From contig CALKAL010000192.1 in NCBI GenBank assembly GCA_937983065.1, positions 1 through 22,459 on the forward strand: a stretch of 22,459 bases of DNA, in the 5' to 3' direction. Positions 7,342 through 14,669 of this stretch are shown one piece after another. Numbering within the stretch: the first letter of the stretch is position 1; each line of letters begins with the position of its first letter. A program made the position numbers and the translations under genes. A model generated the notes under the pieces. That model was given only the letters and a program-made list of their open reading frames with translations, had not been told where the DNA came from and searched no databases. This stretch comes from an uncultured Bacillaceae bacterium. Lineage in GTDB: Bacteria; Bacillota; Bacilli; Bacillales; Alkalibacillaceae.

Positions 7342-7391
7342 CTTGTATTGCAAGATAGCTTCATTTCTGATATGCTATATTGTAATACAAG
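7342..7391 (+). promoter_or_regulatory. Promoter with two palindromes, probable PadR operators
   Basis: A sigma-A-like promoter fits TTGCAA (7348-7353), a 17-bp spacer, and TATGCT (7371-7376). CTTGTATTGCAAG (7342-7354) overlaps the -35 box. TTGTAATACAA (7381-7391), palindromic except at its centre, covers the expected start site. Both are followed by GATAGC, so the unit TTGTAnTnCAAGATAGC occurs twice, 37-38 bp apart. Their position fits autorepression by the PadR protein encoded just downstream; binding is inferred. Confidence 0.6.
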
Positions 7392-7434
7392 ATAGCGTTA
7401 AAATAAACGGTTTTTCAACGAAGCGGGTGATCAT

Positions 7435-7758
7435 TTGTCCTTAAGAAGTCAACTATTAAAAGGTGTATTAGAAGGCTGTATATTATCGATTGTTGAAAAG
7501 AAATCGGTCTACGGTTATGAACTTTCAATGATTTTGCAACAATACGGGTTAGACGTTAGTGAAGGGTCGATTTATCCGATTTTGCTGCGCTTACAAAAGG
7601 AAAAGCTCATTCATGGTCAAATGAAAAAGTCTCCAGCTGGACCTAATCGTAAATATTATCATTTAACAGATGATGGGAAAAAAGCATTAATCGATTTTCG
7701 AACACATTGGAATGATTTAAAGCAGCCTGTTGATTTAATTTTAGAAAAGGAGGATTAA
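7435..7758 (+). CDS. PadR-family transcriptional regulator
   Basis: The 107-residue protein is a single winged-helix domain of the PadR type. SQLLKGVLEGCILSIVEKKSVYGYEL is the classical N-terminal signature. A recognition helix around GSIYPILLRLQKEKLI and the wing SPAGPNRKYYHLTDDGKKAL follow. PadR proteins are dimeric repressors that often control membrane or efflux genes, frequently their own operon. The start is TTG (7435-7437), preceded by GCGGGTGA (7422-7429); it matches the usual beginning of the family. The stop is 3 nt before the next gene. Two palindromes at its promoter suggest autoregulation of the whole operon. Confidence 0.92.
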   Translation: MSLRSQLLKGVLEGCILSIVEKKSVYGYELSMILQQYGLDVSEGSIYPILLRLQKEKLIHGQMKKSPAGPNRKYYHLTDDGKKALIDFRTHWNDLKQPVDLILEKED

Positions 7759-7761
7759 AAA

Positions 7762-8436
7762 ATGGATGCACAAGCTTTAATTAAAGAAAATAATGAAAAA
7801 AGAAAGCTACTTTCAAAGGAAAATTTAGAGTGGTATGAAGATATGCTCGTCTATATTCGACTTTCCTTTGATAAATCCGAACAGGAAACGGAGGAAGTGC
7901 TATCAGAGATCTTAGACCATTTACTTGAAGCCCAAGAGGATGGAAAAACGATTGAAGAAGTATTCGGAGACGATCCAAAAGCGTATGCCGATGAAATTAC
8001 TGGTGAATTACCGAAAATGATAACTAAAAAACGTTTTCTATTTATTTCAATGGCTATTTTATATTTTTTAGCTTCCGTTGCGTTATTTTCTGTCATTTTC
8101 AAAGCCATTAGTTATTATGCTTTTGATCTTGGTGAATTAACGGAAACGTACTATTTAGGAACACAAGCTTTAAAATTAGGTTTATCAATCCCTATTGCCT
8201 ATATTTTTATGATATTAATCATCCATTATTTAAGATGGTCTACCTTTAGAAAAATAAATAAAGTTAAAGAGTTTTTCATCTTTTGGCTATTCGGGATTTT
8301 TTCAGTAGGTATTTTTGTTCTCGTCTATTATTTTATACCCGACTTTGGACCGACGATTGAACTACCAATTTACCTATTTATAGGTGTAGCTGTTATACTA
8401 TATATATTTGCGACAATCATTAAACGGAAAATGTAA
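7762..8436 (+). CDS. DUF1129/HAAS-like membrane protein, PadR-associated
   Basis: The 224-residue protein has a cytosolic helical N-terminal domain (about residues 1-88) with ENLEWYEDMLVYIRLSF and a Glu-rich helix ending EDGKTIEEVFGDDPKAYADEI. This is the pattern of DUF1129/HAAS domains found next to PadR regulators. Four hydrophobic segments follow (about 90-112, 134-156, 166-190 and 196-220). Proteins of this layout are thought to couple membrane events to the PadR partner or to partner membrane proteins; this is not proven. AAAGGAGG at 7747-7754 is the ribosome binding site, inside the end of padR, so the two are translationally close. It precedes ydbS by 19 nt. Confidence 0.75.
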   Translation: MDAQALIKENNEKRKLLSKENLEWYEDMLVYIRLSFDKSEQETEEVLSEILDHLLEAQEDGKTIEEVFGDDPKAYADEITGELPKMITKKRFLFISMAILYFLASVALFSVIFKAISYYAFDLGELTETYYLGTQALKLGLSIPIAYIFMILIIHYLRWSTFRKINKVKEFFIFWLFGIFSVGIFVLVYYFIPDFGPTIELPIYLFIGVAVILYIFATIIKRKM

Positions 8437-8455
8437 TGAATTTGGAGGAAGAAAA

Positions 8456-8935
8456 TTGAGACAACCACCTAAAACGATGATTGCTAAAGATGCGATTAAA
8501 GCGTGGCAATTAAGAGCAGCCATCATGACAATTTTATTTATAGCTGTAACAATCGGTGCATTTATTTTAGCTTATTTAGAGTTCATCTCGATTTGGATTG
8601 CTTATGCTATATTAGCAATTACAATCATCGATGCTATTTTAGAAATCTTTATTATCCCAAAATTACGCTGGCGTCGTTGGCGATATGAAGTGTTCGAGCA
8701 AGAGATCTATATTCAACGCGGGATTATCGTTATGAAACGGACATTAGTCCCGATGATTCGCGTGCAACACGTCGATACGAAGCAAGGGCCTATTCTTAAA
8801 AAGTACGGCTTAGCAAGCTTAACGATATCAACGGCAGCGACAACCCACGAAATTCCAGCATTACTCGAAGAAGAAGCAGCGGATTTACGAGATCAAATTT
8901 CCGAATTAGCAAGGGTTGATCAAGATGATGTCTAA
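8456..8935 (+). CDS. ydbS: YdbS-like membrane PH-domain protein (DUF304/bPH2)
   Basis: The start is TTG at 8456, set by GGAGGA (8444-8449). It gives 159 residues, the length I recall for B. subtilis YdbS; the frame is open upstream to an ATG at 8408 that would overlap the previous gene. Two hydrophobic segments (about residues 20-58) are followed by a bacterial PH-like (bPH2) domain: RRWRYEVFEQEIYIQRGIIVMKRTLVPMIRVQHVDTKQGPILKKYGL. In B. subtilis YdbS works with YdbT, is in the sigma-W regulon, and contributes to resistance to amylocyclicin-type bacteriocins. Its 3' end overlaps the start of ydbT. Here the pair is behind a PadR regulator instead; I see no sigma-W promoter. Confidence 0.85.
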   Translation: MRQPPKTMIAKDAIKAWQLRAAIMTILFIAVTIGAFILAYLEFISIWIAYAILAITIIDAILEIFIIPKLRWRRWRYEVFEQEIYIQRGIIVMKRTLVPMIRVQHVDTKQGPILKKYGLASLTISTAATTHEIPALLEEEAADLRDQISELARVDQDDV

Positions 8936-10361
8936 CCCGAAACGTCTTCACCCTACAGCAATGATTTTTAAAATGCTTGAAATGATTAAAGATAGTATTA
9001 TCGGGTTATTACCTTTAGCTGTTTTAATTCTTCGGGATGGTTTTTTCGGTTATATTTTTTATATTGTAATCGGAATTGTCGCTTTAATGATTACGTCGAG
9101 TATCATTTATTGGCTCCGTTTTACATATGAGGTGACGGATGATGAGATTCGCATTGAACAAGGTCTTTTCATTCGTAAAAAAAGATATATCTCAAAAAAT
9201 CGTATTCAGTCGATTGATTTAACGCAAAGTGTCATTCACCGTATATTTGGCTTAACAAAGGTTCAAATTGAAACAGCAGGGAGTGACCGAGATGTTGATG
9301 CGTCACTAAGCTCGGTTCAAATGGTTGAAGGTGAGCGGATTCATGATGAGCTGAAATCGACAAATGGAGTGGAAAATGATGAAGAGGAGCTAGATAACTT
9401 CGATTTCCATCCAGATCCGAAACGAGAAGTAACGACAAAACGACTCGTCATCGCTGGGTCGACATCGGGAAGCTTAGGTGTTCTCCTTGGTTTATTCGGA
9501 TTTTTATTTTCTCAAATGGAAAGTATACTTCCAGAAAGCTTTTATGATGAAATGTTCGCTTTTTTCTTATCGTTAGCTATCAATGTGATTGTTATATTAG
9601 TCATAGTCGTCGTACTCGTATTATATTTGCTCGGTATATTAGGTACGGTTATTAAATACGGGAAGTTTACGATTACTCGATATGAAAACGAGCTTTTTAT
9701 AACGAGGGGACTTTTAGAGAAAAAGCAAATGACCATCCCTCTAAAGCGAATCCAAGCTGTTGGGATTACAGAAAGTATTATTAGACAACCGTTCGGCTTT
9801 TGTACTGTATATGTGGAAATTGCAGGCGGGGAAGTGCAAGAGGGATCTGGAACAAAAACGCTCCTATTTCCTATTTTGAAAAAGACGGAAGTGAAATCGT
9901 TTCTTGATGACATATTACCAGAATACGCTCATATCCCAGAAAATATGAATCCTGCTCCTAAAAGGGCGCTCCCTTATTATTTAGTAAGAGCGTTGTTTAT
10001 TCCGGTTATTGCTTTAATTGCAACATTTATTTTTATCCCAGAATGGTATATCATTCCAGTGATTGTCTTTATACTCGGAGCCATTTTAGGTTATTTAAAT
10101 TACCGTGCAGTTGGCTATCATTTAGATGAAGAATTAAACGAATTAACGCTGTCATACCGAAGAATAGGTAAGGAGACCGTGTTACTGAAGCATCGAAGAA
10201 TCCAATCGATTACAAAATCTAAACATATTATACAACGAAAACAAAATTTAGCATCCATCCATGTATCATTACTAAATAATTTTGGCGGTAGACATATTTT
10301 CATAAATGAACTTAATTTAAAAGATATCCATAAAATAACGGACTGGTATTCATTACGTTAA
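8925..10361 (+). CDS. ydbT: YdbT-like membrane protein with three PH-like (bPH2) domains
   Basis: This 478-residue partner of YdbS has paired hydrophobic segments alternating with three DUF304/bPH2 units. They centre on IRIEQGLFIRKKRYISKNRI (about residues 70-140), LFITRGLLEKKQMTIPLKRI (about 250-325) and LTLSYRRIGKETVLLKHRRI (about 400-470); each has an R-IQ-S/A motif. The start is uncertain: ATGs at 8925 and 8928 and a TTG at 8916 are in frame. AAGGG at 8911-8915 favours 8925, giving MMSNPKRLHP, like the family start. It overlaps ydbS by 11 bp, so translation is probably coupled. Role inferred from B. subtilis: envelope protection against antimicrobial peptides. Confidence 0.87.
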   Translation: MMSNPKRLHPTAMIFKMLEMIKDSIIGLLPLAVLILRDGFFGYIFYIVIGIVALMITSSIIYWLRFTYEVTDDEIRIEQGLFIRKKRYISKNRIQSIDLTQSVIHRIFGLTKVQIETAGSDRDVDASLSSVQMVEGERIHDELKSTNGVENDEEELDNFDFHPDPKREVTTKRLVIAGSTSGSLGVLLGLFGFLFSQMESILPESFYDEMFAFFLSLAINVIVILVIVVVLVLYLLGILGTVIKYGKFTITRYENELFITRGLLEKKQMTIPLKRIQAVGITESIIRQPFGFCTVYVEIAGGEVQEGSGTKTLLFPILKKTEVKSFLDDILPEYAHIPENMNPAPKRALPYYLVRALFIPVIALIATFIFIPEWYIIPVIVFILGAILGYLNYRAVGYHLDEELNELTLSYRRIGKETVLLKHRRIQSITKSKHIIQRKQNLASIHVSLLNNFGGRHIFINELNLKDIHKITDWYSLR

Positions 10362-10367
10362 AAAAAG

Positions 10368-10395
10368 AAGAGCGAGATTTCCTCGCTCTTTTTAT
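10368..10395 (+). terminator. Terminator of the padR-ydbT operon, likely bidirectional
   Basis: The arms AAGAGCGAG (10368-10376) and CTCGCTCTT (10382-10390) pair with a 5-nt loop, flanked by A-run and T-run. It can also serve the convergent ywiC gene. Confidence 0.85.
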
Positions 10396-10418
10396 ATAGA
10401 AAATAAGGCTGGATCAAC

Positions 10419-11153
10419 TTAGTTAATAATTAATAAAACGACTAAAAAGATGACTGAATTCGTTATTTCCGTAATACCTAAATACATCGGTCGATATCTT
10501 TTTCTTGGTGTCACCCAATCTTTAATTGTTGCTGGTAAATAAGCAAAAATTAAAGCTGGCCATTGAATGATAAATGGAACGGTTAATAAAAGCCCGTGAT
10601 AAATATGGGACATCCATTTATATTTAGGCTCTTTTAGTTTACGAATGAGCGATTTTATGTAAAAGGCACTCGCAAGAAAGTAGAGCGCTGTTATGAGAAT
10701 TAATATGAACATTTCTGTTGTAACAGATTCTTTCCCAATATAATAACTCGCCGCTCCACCAATCATAAAAATTAATATTCCACTTAAATCGTTAATTAAC
10801 GACCGTTCATTTTTCGCTTTTATAAATAAAATACTAATGATTAGAAATGGAATCATAGCTAAACCGAATAATACAATTTCGGGAACTGCTATTAAAACTG
10901 GAATCAAAAAGATAATCGCTAATGAACCGTAAACGTATATCCATGGCATCATTTGATTTTTTCTTCTTTTGCTTCTGAATATATTTAACAATGGGGTAGA
11001 CAATAAGAATATGAAAAACCACCCAATTGTAAATGGTAGATGAATCCATTTGAATTCAGTAAATAAAATTCCTATGAGTACGGGTAAAATAAACATTGCC
11101 CATGATCCATGTTCTTTAGGTAGGACAATTTTACTTTTCTGGCGTTTCGACAT
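10419..11153 (-). CDS. ywiC: YwiC-like integral membrane protein
   Basis: The 244-residue protein has the family opening PKEHGSWAMF (residues 12-21), then about eight hydrophobic segments separated by short basic loops (FRSKRRKNQ, KAKNERS). The topology, with a conserved His-Gly-x-Trp near the N-terminus, resembles the UbiA-type prenyltransferase neighbourhood, but the YwiC family (PF14256) has no assigned reaction. In B. subtilis ywiC lies in the nitrate-respiration region, but no such genes are present here. AAAGGGGGG lies upstream of the ATG on the minus strand. It is a single gene, convergent with ydbT. Confidence 0.82.
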   Translation of the reverse strand: MSKRQKSKIVLPKEHGSWAMFILPVLIGILFTEFKWIHLPFTIGWFFIFLLSTPLLNIFRSKRRKNQMMPWIYVYGSLAIIFLIPVLIAVPEIVLFGLAMIPFLIISILFIKAKNERSLINDLSGILIFMIGGAASYYIGKESVTTEMFILILITALYFLASAFYIKSLIRKLKEPKYKWMSHIYHGLLLTVPFIIQWPALIFAYLPATIKDWVTPRKRYRPMYLGITEITNSVIFLVVLLIIN

Positions 11154-11241
11154 TTGCTACCCCCCTTTGACTCTATTATAAACCTTTCAATTATAATTTA
11201 CCTTTTATTTGCTGTTTAAGTCTGTGATTTTCCTCACGTTT

Positions 11242-11269
11242 TTGACGAAATTTGTGAACTTTTTATAAC
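11242..11269 (+). promoter_or_regulatory. Candidate distal sigma-A promoter of the symporter operon
   Basis: TTGACG (11242-11247), a 16-bp spacer and TATAAC (11264-11269). Confidence 0.45.
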
Positions 11270-11297
11270 GGACTATTATAAACAGAACATTTGTAAT

Positions 11298-11326
11298 TTG
11301 AAATGTATTTGCTATATTTGTATAAT
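11298..11326 (+). promoter_or_regulatory. Strong sigma-A promoter of the symporter operon
   Basis: TTGAAA (11298-11303), a 17-bp spacer and a perfect TATAAT (11321-11326), 35 nt before the ATG at 11362. Confidence 0.65.
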
Positions 11327-11361
11327 AGAAATATTCAATCTATAGAAAGTGAGGTGTAAAG

Positions 11362-11580
11362 ATGGAAAAACGGTCCAAATTAAAAGATCCAGGAATATTT
11401 TTAACGGTATTATTAGCTTTGTATTCAGTATTTGTTTTTGCGTGGTGGCCGACTGATATATATTGGGCAGGTGTTTCACTTGTAGGTTGGCTTATGTTTA
11501 TAGGATTGTTTTTTTGGCTTTTACTCGGGATTATTTATGTAGTGTGGATTGAAAGAATCGATGAAGAACAGAAACAGTAA
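11362..11580 (+). CDS. Small two-helix membrane protein, probable symporter accessory subunit
   Basis: The 72-residue protein has a basic N-terminus (MEKRSKLKDPG), two hydrophobic helices (about 12-30 and 35-62) separated by a short WWPTDIYW loop, and an acidic tail (ERIDEEQKQ). It sits 26 nt upstream of the sodium:solute symporter. This layout recalls small membrane proteins encoded next to SSS transporters, such as YhdT beside PanF or DUF485 proteins beside ActP. I cannot assign it to either family by eye, so the accessory role is inferred from position and topology. GTGAGGTG precedes the ATG, and a strong promoter lies directly upstream, making it the first gene of the operon. Confidence 0.75.
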   Translation: MEKRSKLKDPGIFLTVLLALYSVFVFAWWPTDIYWAGVSLVGWLMFIGLFFWLLLGIIYVVWIERIDEEQKQ

Positions 11581-11606
11581 AAACTTTTGTTATAGGAGGG
11601 TTAGAA

Positions 11607-13040
11607 ATGAGAGTAACCGAGTCTGTCATTCTCTTGATTTACTTAATATTCATGACGTTAATAGGAATATATTTTTACAAAAGAGCGAGACAGTCATCAG
11701 ATGATTATTTTACTGCTGGACGTAGTATTAATACGTTTGTAGGTGCTTTCGCTATTTTCGCTGCTGTCGCTAGTTCCAGTTCATTATTAGGGGCAGTCGG
11801 TGGGGGAGTTGTTAATGGACTAGCTTACTTCTTCACGTATGCCTTTGGGGTTATTGCGATTTTACCTTTTATGATGTTTTTAGTATCAGGTCAGTTAAGA
11901 CGGGCTGGTGTGAAAACGGTTCCAGACTTTTTTAAACAACGATTTGGGTCATCTGTACAAATTATTGCTGCCATATTTGTCGTTATCGCGATGACGTTTT
12001 ATATGGTACCGCAAATAACCGCATCGGGACTAATTGGAACGTATGTGCTTGGCATTGATTATACGGTTGCCGTAATCGTCCTCGGCTTAGGATTTACGAT
12101 TTATGCGGCATTAGGCGGTATGTGGGCCATTACTTATACGGACTTATTCCAAGGTGCTATTATGTTAATAGGGGTCGTCATATTAGCATTATTTGTACTA
12201 GGGGACTTTGGAAGTGTTTCTGCTTTATTAGGTGAAGCGCTAGCGGTTGATCCGACGTTTGGAGATATTAATTTACCATGGATGTCTTATTTCGGATTAT
12301 TTATCGCTTTTTTATGGTTCGGAATTATATCACCATCCGTCGTTATGCGTAACTTTGCTTCAAGAGGTGTAAAAACTGCACGCCGTACTGCAATGTGGGG
12401 AACAGTCCTCTATTTAACATTATTTTTAGGTGGGTTTATCGTTACATTAGCTGGTGCTCAATTAGGCATTATCGATACATTGGACAACACGGATATGATT
12501 TTCATTTCTGTCGTTGAGCAATATTTACCGCCTATTTTAGGTGGAATTATGCTTGCAGGGCTTTTAGCAGCGATTATGTCATCAGCCGATGCGATGTTAT
12601 TAGCGATCTCTGCAGGAATTGCCCATGACATATATAAGGGTCATATAAATAAACAAGCAAGCGAGCGTTTTGTCACTGGTCTTGGTTTAGTCGTTATGTT
12701 CATTGCTGCTGGTGTAGGGATAATTTTTGCAATCAATCCACCAGGAATCATTGCGGTTATGGTTGGATGGGTCGGCGGATTTTTACTTTCGTCCTTTGGT
12801 TTTCCGCTTGTGCTTGGCCTTTGGTGGAAACGTGCTAATAAAGAAGGAGCACTTGCAGGAATGGTTGGTGGAGCTTTATTATTCGTCATTTTAATGGTAT
12901 TTACCGACTTACCGACGAACGCAGAACCGATTATTGCTGCGCCAGTTTCACTTATTTTAATGATTGTTGTTAGTCTTATGACAAAGCCACCTTCTAAAGA
13001 GATACAAGATCGGGTAGACTATTATCATGGAATTGAATAA
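11607..13040 (+). CDS. Sodium:solute symporter (SSS family)
   Basis: The 477-residue protein has about 13 predicted transmembrane helices. Family hallmarks are DDYFTAGRSI (residues 32-41), the unwound first core helix region AIFAAVASSSSLLGAVGGG, YAALGGMWAITYTDLFQGAIM, and AGLLAAIMSSADAMLLAISAGIAHDIYKG near residue 330. These proteins import organic solutes, often monocarboxylates, pantothenate or amino acids, with sodium. The substrate cannot be fixed; the ISAGIAHDIYK segment and small partner gene lean toward the PanF/acetate-pyruvate branch. TAGGAGGG precedes the ATG. It is flanked by the small membrane protein (26-nt gap) and an uncharacterised soluble protein (18-nt gap), likely one transcript. 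Confidence 0.93.
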   Translation: MRVTESVILLIYLIFMTLIGIYFYKRARQSSDDYFTAGRSINTFVGAFAIFAAVASSSSLLGAVGGGVVNGLAYFFTYAFGVIAILPFMMFLVSGQLRRAGVKTVPDFFKQRFGSSVQIIAAIFVVIAMTFYMVPQITASGLIGTYVLGIDYTVAVIVLGLGFTIYAALGGMWAITYTDLFQGAIMLIGVVILALFVLGDFGSVSALLGEALAVDPTFGDINLPWMSYFGLFIAFLWFGIISPSVVMRNFASRGVKTARRTAMWGTVLYLTLFLGGFIVTLAGAQLGIIDTLDNTDMIFISVVEQYLPPILGGIMLAGLLAAIMSSADAMLLAISAGIAHDIYKGHINKQASERFVTGLGLVVMFIAAGVGIIFAINPPGIIAVMVGWVGGFLLSSFGFPLVLGLWWKRANKEGALAGMVGGALLFVILMVFTDLPTNAEPIIAAPVSLILMIVVSLMTKPPSKEIQDRVDYYHGIE

Positions 13041-13058
13041 TAAATAGGGTGAAAAATA

Positions 13059-13643
13059 ATGAATAAAAAACAAATGAACATTCATCGCATAGGAGATACA
13101 GCATTAATTGGTGAGGCTGAATTGTATAAATTTGTTCAAAAAGCGTTACCGATTAAATTTCGTATGAACAAAAGTTTAGACGAAACGGTTTTAAAACAAA
13201 GTGGTAAAGCAGAATTGATTTACCATCCTTTTTGGTTAGCGAAAACACTCGTCATTGCGGAAAGACCTCCTTTTCAACCGAAAAAATTGCCAAATATGAT
13301 TTTTGTTGATGGTGTATCAGGTTATCGGGGTGTATTTTCAAAGGTTCCCGCAATGAGTGAGCTTGAGGTAAATAAAATGGATGTTCAACCTCTAGTCATT
13401 ACGAATGAGGAAGAAGCGAAGAAGTATATTCAAGATGTTCAAGTAAGACAGATTAATCGTTCCTATTTATTAAAAAAACCGAAGCATGAAATTGTTGAAA
13501 TATCTATCGGATACGTTCCGATTTGGAAGGTATTAGTAAGAACACCGATGTTTCATGAGACATTTTATATTAATGCGAACACTGGTGAGTCTGAGAAATA
13601 TATGGCTCAAAGGTGGCAAAGTAGAAAAGATTTGATTAGTTAA
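13059..13643 (+). CDS. Uncharacterised soluble protein in symporter operon
   Basis: This 194-residue protein has no signal peptide or membrane helix, and I do not recognise its family. The middle (residues 60-100) carries YHPFWLAKTLVIAERPPFQPKKLP and FVDGVSGYRGVFSKVP. The C-terminal part ends with PIWKVLVRTPMFHETFYINANTGESE. An aromatic-valine strand followed by F-x-N-A-N-T-G-E resembles the end of a PepSY-like unit, where the turn precedes the last strand. The start ATG follows TAGGGTGA and lies 18 nt after the symporter stop, so it is probably cotranscribed and may be a cytosolic partner of the transporter. That link is inferred from position only. Its stop codon lies at the edge of the large repeat element. 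Confidence 0.8.
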   Translation: MNKKQMNIHRIGDTALIGEAELYKFVQKALPIKFRMNKSLDETVLKQSGKAELIYHPFWLAKTLVIAERPPFQPKKLPNMIFVDGVSGYRGVFSKVPAMSELEVNKMDVQPLVITNEEEAKKYIQDVQVRQINRSYLLKKPKHEIVEISIGYVPIWKVLVRTPMFHETFYINANTGESEKYMAQRWQSRKDLIS

Positions 13644-14063
13644 AAAGAAGTGGCTGGATCATAACAAAAAGGATGAACTAAAGACCGAACGATGAGTAAA
13701 TCTAGCTCTGGAAATATACGTAGACTCCTGCGGGAAGGTCGGCTAAATACGGTCACGTCCTGTGACCAACGCCGACACTAGAACGTCGTGTTCGTCGAAG
13801 AGCCTAGGTGAGACCCCACAGTGCGAATGCACGAGGTCGATGACAAGCGTCACGTCCTGTGACGTCATCGACACTTGTACGTCCGTGTACTGCGGAGGCT
13901 CACCAGCTCCCCCGGCGTAGGAGACACTGCGAAGGATTTCGCAGATGTCGAGCTTGTGCCCTGTGGGTAAAAGCGAAGTATATTTCCAGAGCGGGTATAC
14001 GCTAATAATAACTTTCGTGTTTTTCTTATTCAAAATCCTTTTGTCCAAGCCACTTTTTTAATC
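13642..14063. repeat. ~420-bp GC-rich palindromic repeat element with nested CGTCCTG-loop hairpins
   Basis: The ends are imperfect inverted repeats: AAGTGGCT..AAAAGGAT on the left (13648-13674) matches the complement of the right end (14030-14058). GCTCTGGAAATATAC (13705-13719) is repeated in perfect inverted form at 13978-13992. Inside, ACTCCTGCGGG (13724-13734), GGTGAGACCCCACAG (13807-13821) and GGAGGCTCACC (13894-13904) are core segments of a repeat I remember as common between genes in Bacillaceae. Two extra ~48-bp modules interrupt it. Each has a hairpin with loop GTCCT: GGTCAC/GTGACC at 13751-13767 and CGTCAC/GTGACG at 13848-13864, the second inside an outer stem GTCGATGA/TCATCGAC (13836-13872). 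Further stems are GTGC/GCAC (13821-13832) and CTGCGAA/TTCGCAG (13927-13944). No transposase is present; a MITE-like or structured-RNA nature is open. Confidence 0.8.
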
Positions 14064-14118
14064 TTTTCATATTTATTGATTTTATGGGCAAACTGACGAA
14101 ATGGAAGGAGTGTTTCAG

Positions 14119-14382
14119 TTGCAACTTAATGGCTCGATTATTTCTGGTAAGTTTGACCCTGTTAATGAATCTTTTCAACTTGAATCCGTTAAACATTTAA
14201 AAACATCATCAACGATTGGAAAAGGACAAATTGAAAAGCTGTATCAATATTTAAGTAAACAGACTGAATCGCAAGTCATTACACTAGAAGATCAACTGTT
14301 ACTTCCTTTAAGCAAGGATGAGTTAAATGATTTAAAGACAGATTTAAACCAAATATTAAAACAGCTAAACTCTCCGCTTTAA
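14119..14382 (+). CDS. Small hypothetical protein
   Basis: This 87-residue protein is hydrophilic, with no membrane segment. A short beta-rich start (LNGSIISGKFDPVNESFQLESVKHLK) is followed by a Gln/Lys/Leu-rich helical half (GQIEKLYQYLSKQ, LSKDELNDLKTDLNQILKQL). I recognise no family. The start is set by the ribosome binding site: AAGGAG (14105-14110) lies 8 nt before TTG at 14119, whereas the in-frame ATG at 14101 has no upstream site and contains the Shine-Dalgarno itself. The last 18 bp overlap the end of the convergent membrane-protein gene. The gene begins about 55 bp beyond the large repeat element. Confidence 0.65.
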   Translation: MQLNGSIISGKFDPVNESFQLESVKHLKTSSTIGKGQIEKLYQYLSKQTESQVITLEDQLLLPLSKDELNDLKTDLNQILKQLNSPL

Positions 14383-14667
14383 AATTGTAACTGATGAAGC
14401 AAGAATAATATATATGGCTGTGACGATAAACCAAATCGCCCATTTATACTGTTCATAACTAAAAGCATAAACGTAGTCGTGAATAAGCTCTAATGCTAGC
14501 CAGCCGATGGGAAGAAGTGGCAAGGCAAGGCGATAAGAGGAGCTTAAAATATGTTTCCCCCGCTCATCATTACCTTCTTTACTCCATTCAAATTTTAAAA
14601 CGATAAAAACACTAGCAAAAAATACTATGACATAAATGACTGAAAATACAACAAGAAATATCTCCAT
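14365..14667 (-). CDS. Small membrane protein paired with XRE regulator
   Basis: The 100-residue protein has three hydrophobic helices (about 2-24, 46-62 and 75-95). A charged loop follows the first (KFEWSKEGNDERGKHILSSSYRLALP). The E-GNDERG-I pattern is typical of DUF2178-like small membrane proteins that sit beside XRE-type regulators in Firmicutes; the assignment is from memory. Its ATG is 2 nt after the regulator's stop on the minus strand, with a ribosome binding site (AAAGGAG) inside the regulator gene, so the two are cotranscribed and probably coupled. It ends in an 18-bp overlap with the convergent small gene. The biological role is unknown; stress or membrane sensing is a guess. Confidence 0.78.
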   Translation of the reverse strand: MEIFLVVFSVIYVIVFFASVFIVLKFEWSKEGNDERGKHILSSSYRLALPLLPIGWLALELIHDYVYAFSYEQYKWAIWFIVTAIYIILASSVTILKRRV

Positions 14668-14669
14668 TT

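Noticed and set aside
8408..8455. Longer start for ydbS at the ATG 8408
   Set aside because: It would overlap the upstream gene by 29 bp without a ribosome binding site; the TTG at 8456 has one and gives the expected length.
13743..14048. A 101-residue minus-strand open frame across the repeat element
   Set aside because: It lies fully inside the palindromic element, has no ribosome binding site, and its composition simply follows the hairpins.
13642..14063. Insertion sequence with transposase remnant
   Set aside because: No frame in the element resembles a transposase; only inverted repeats and hairpins are visible, so at most it is a non-autonomous element.
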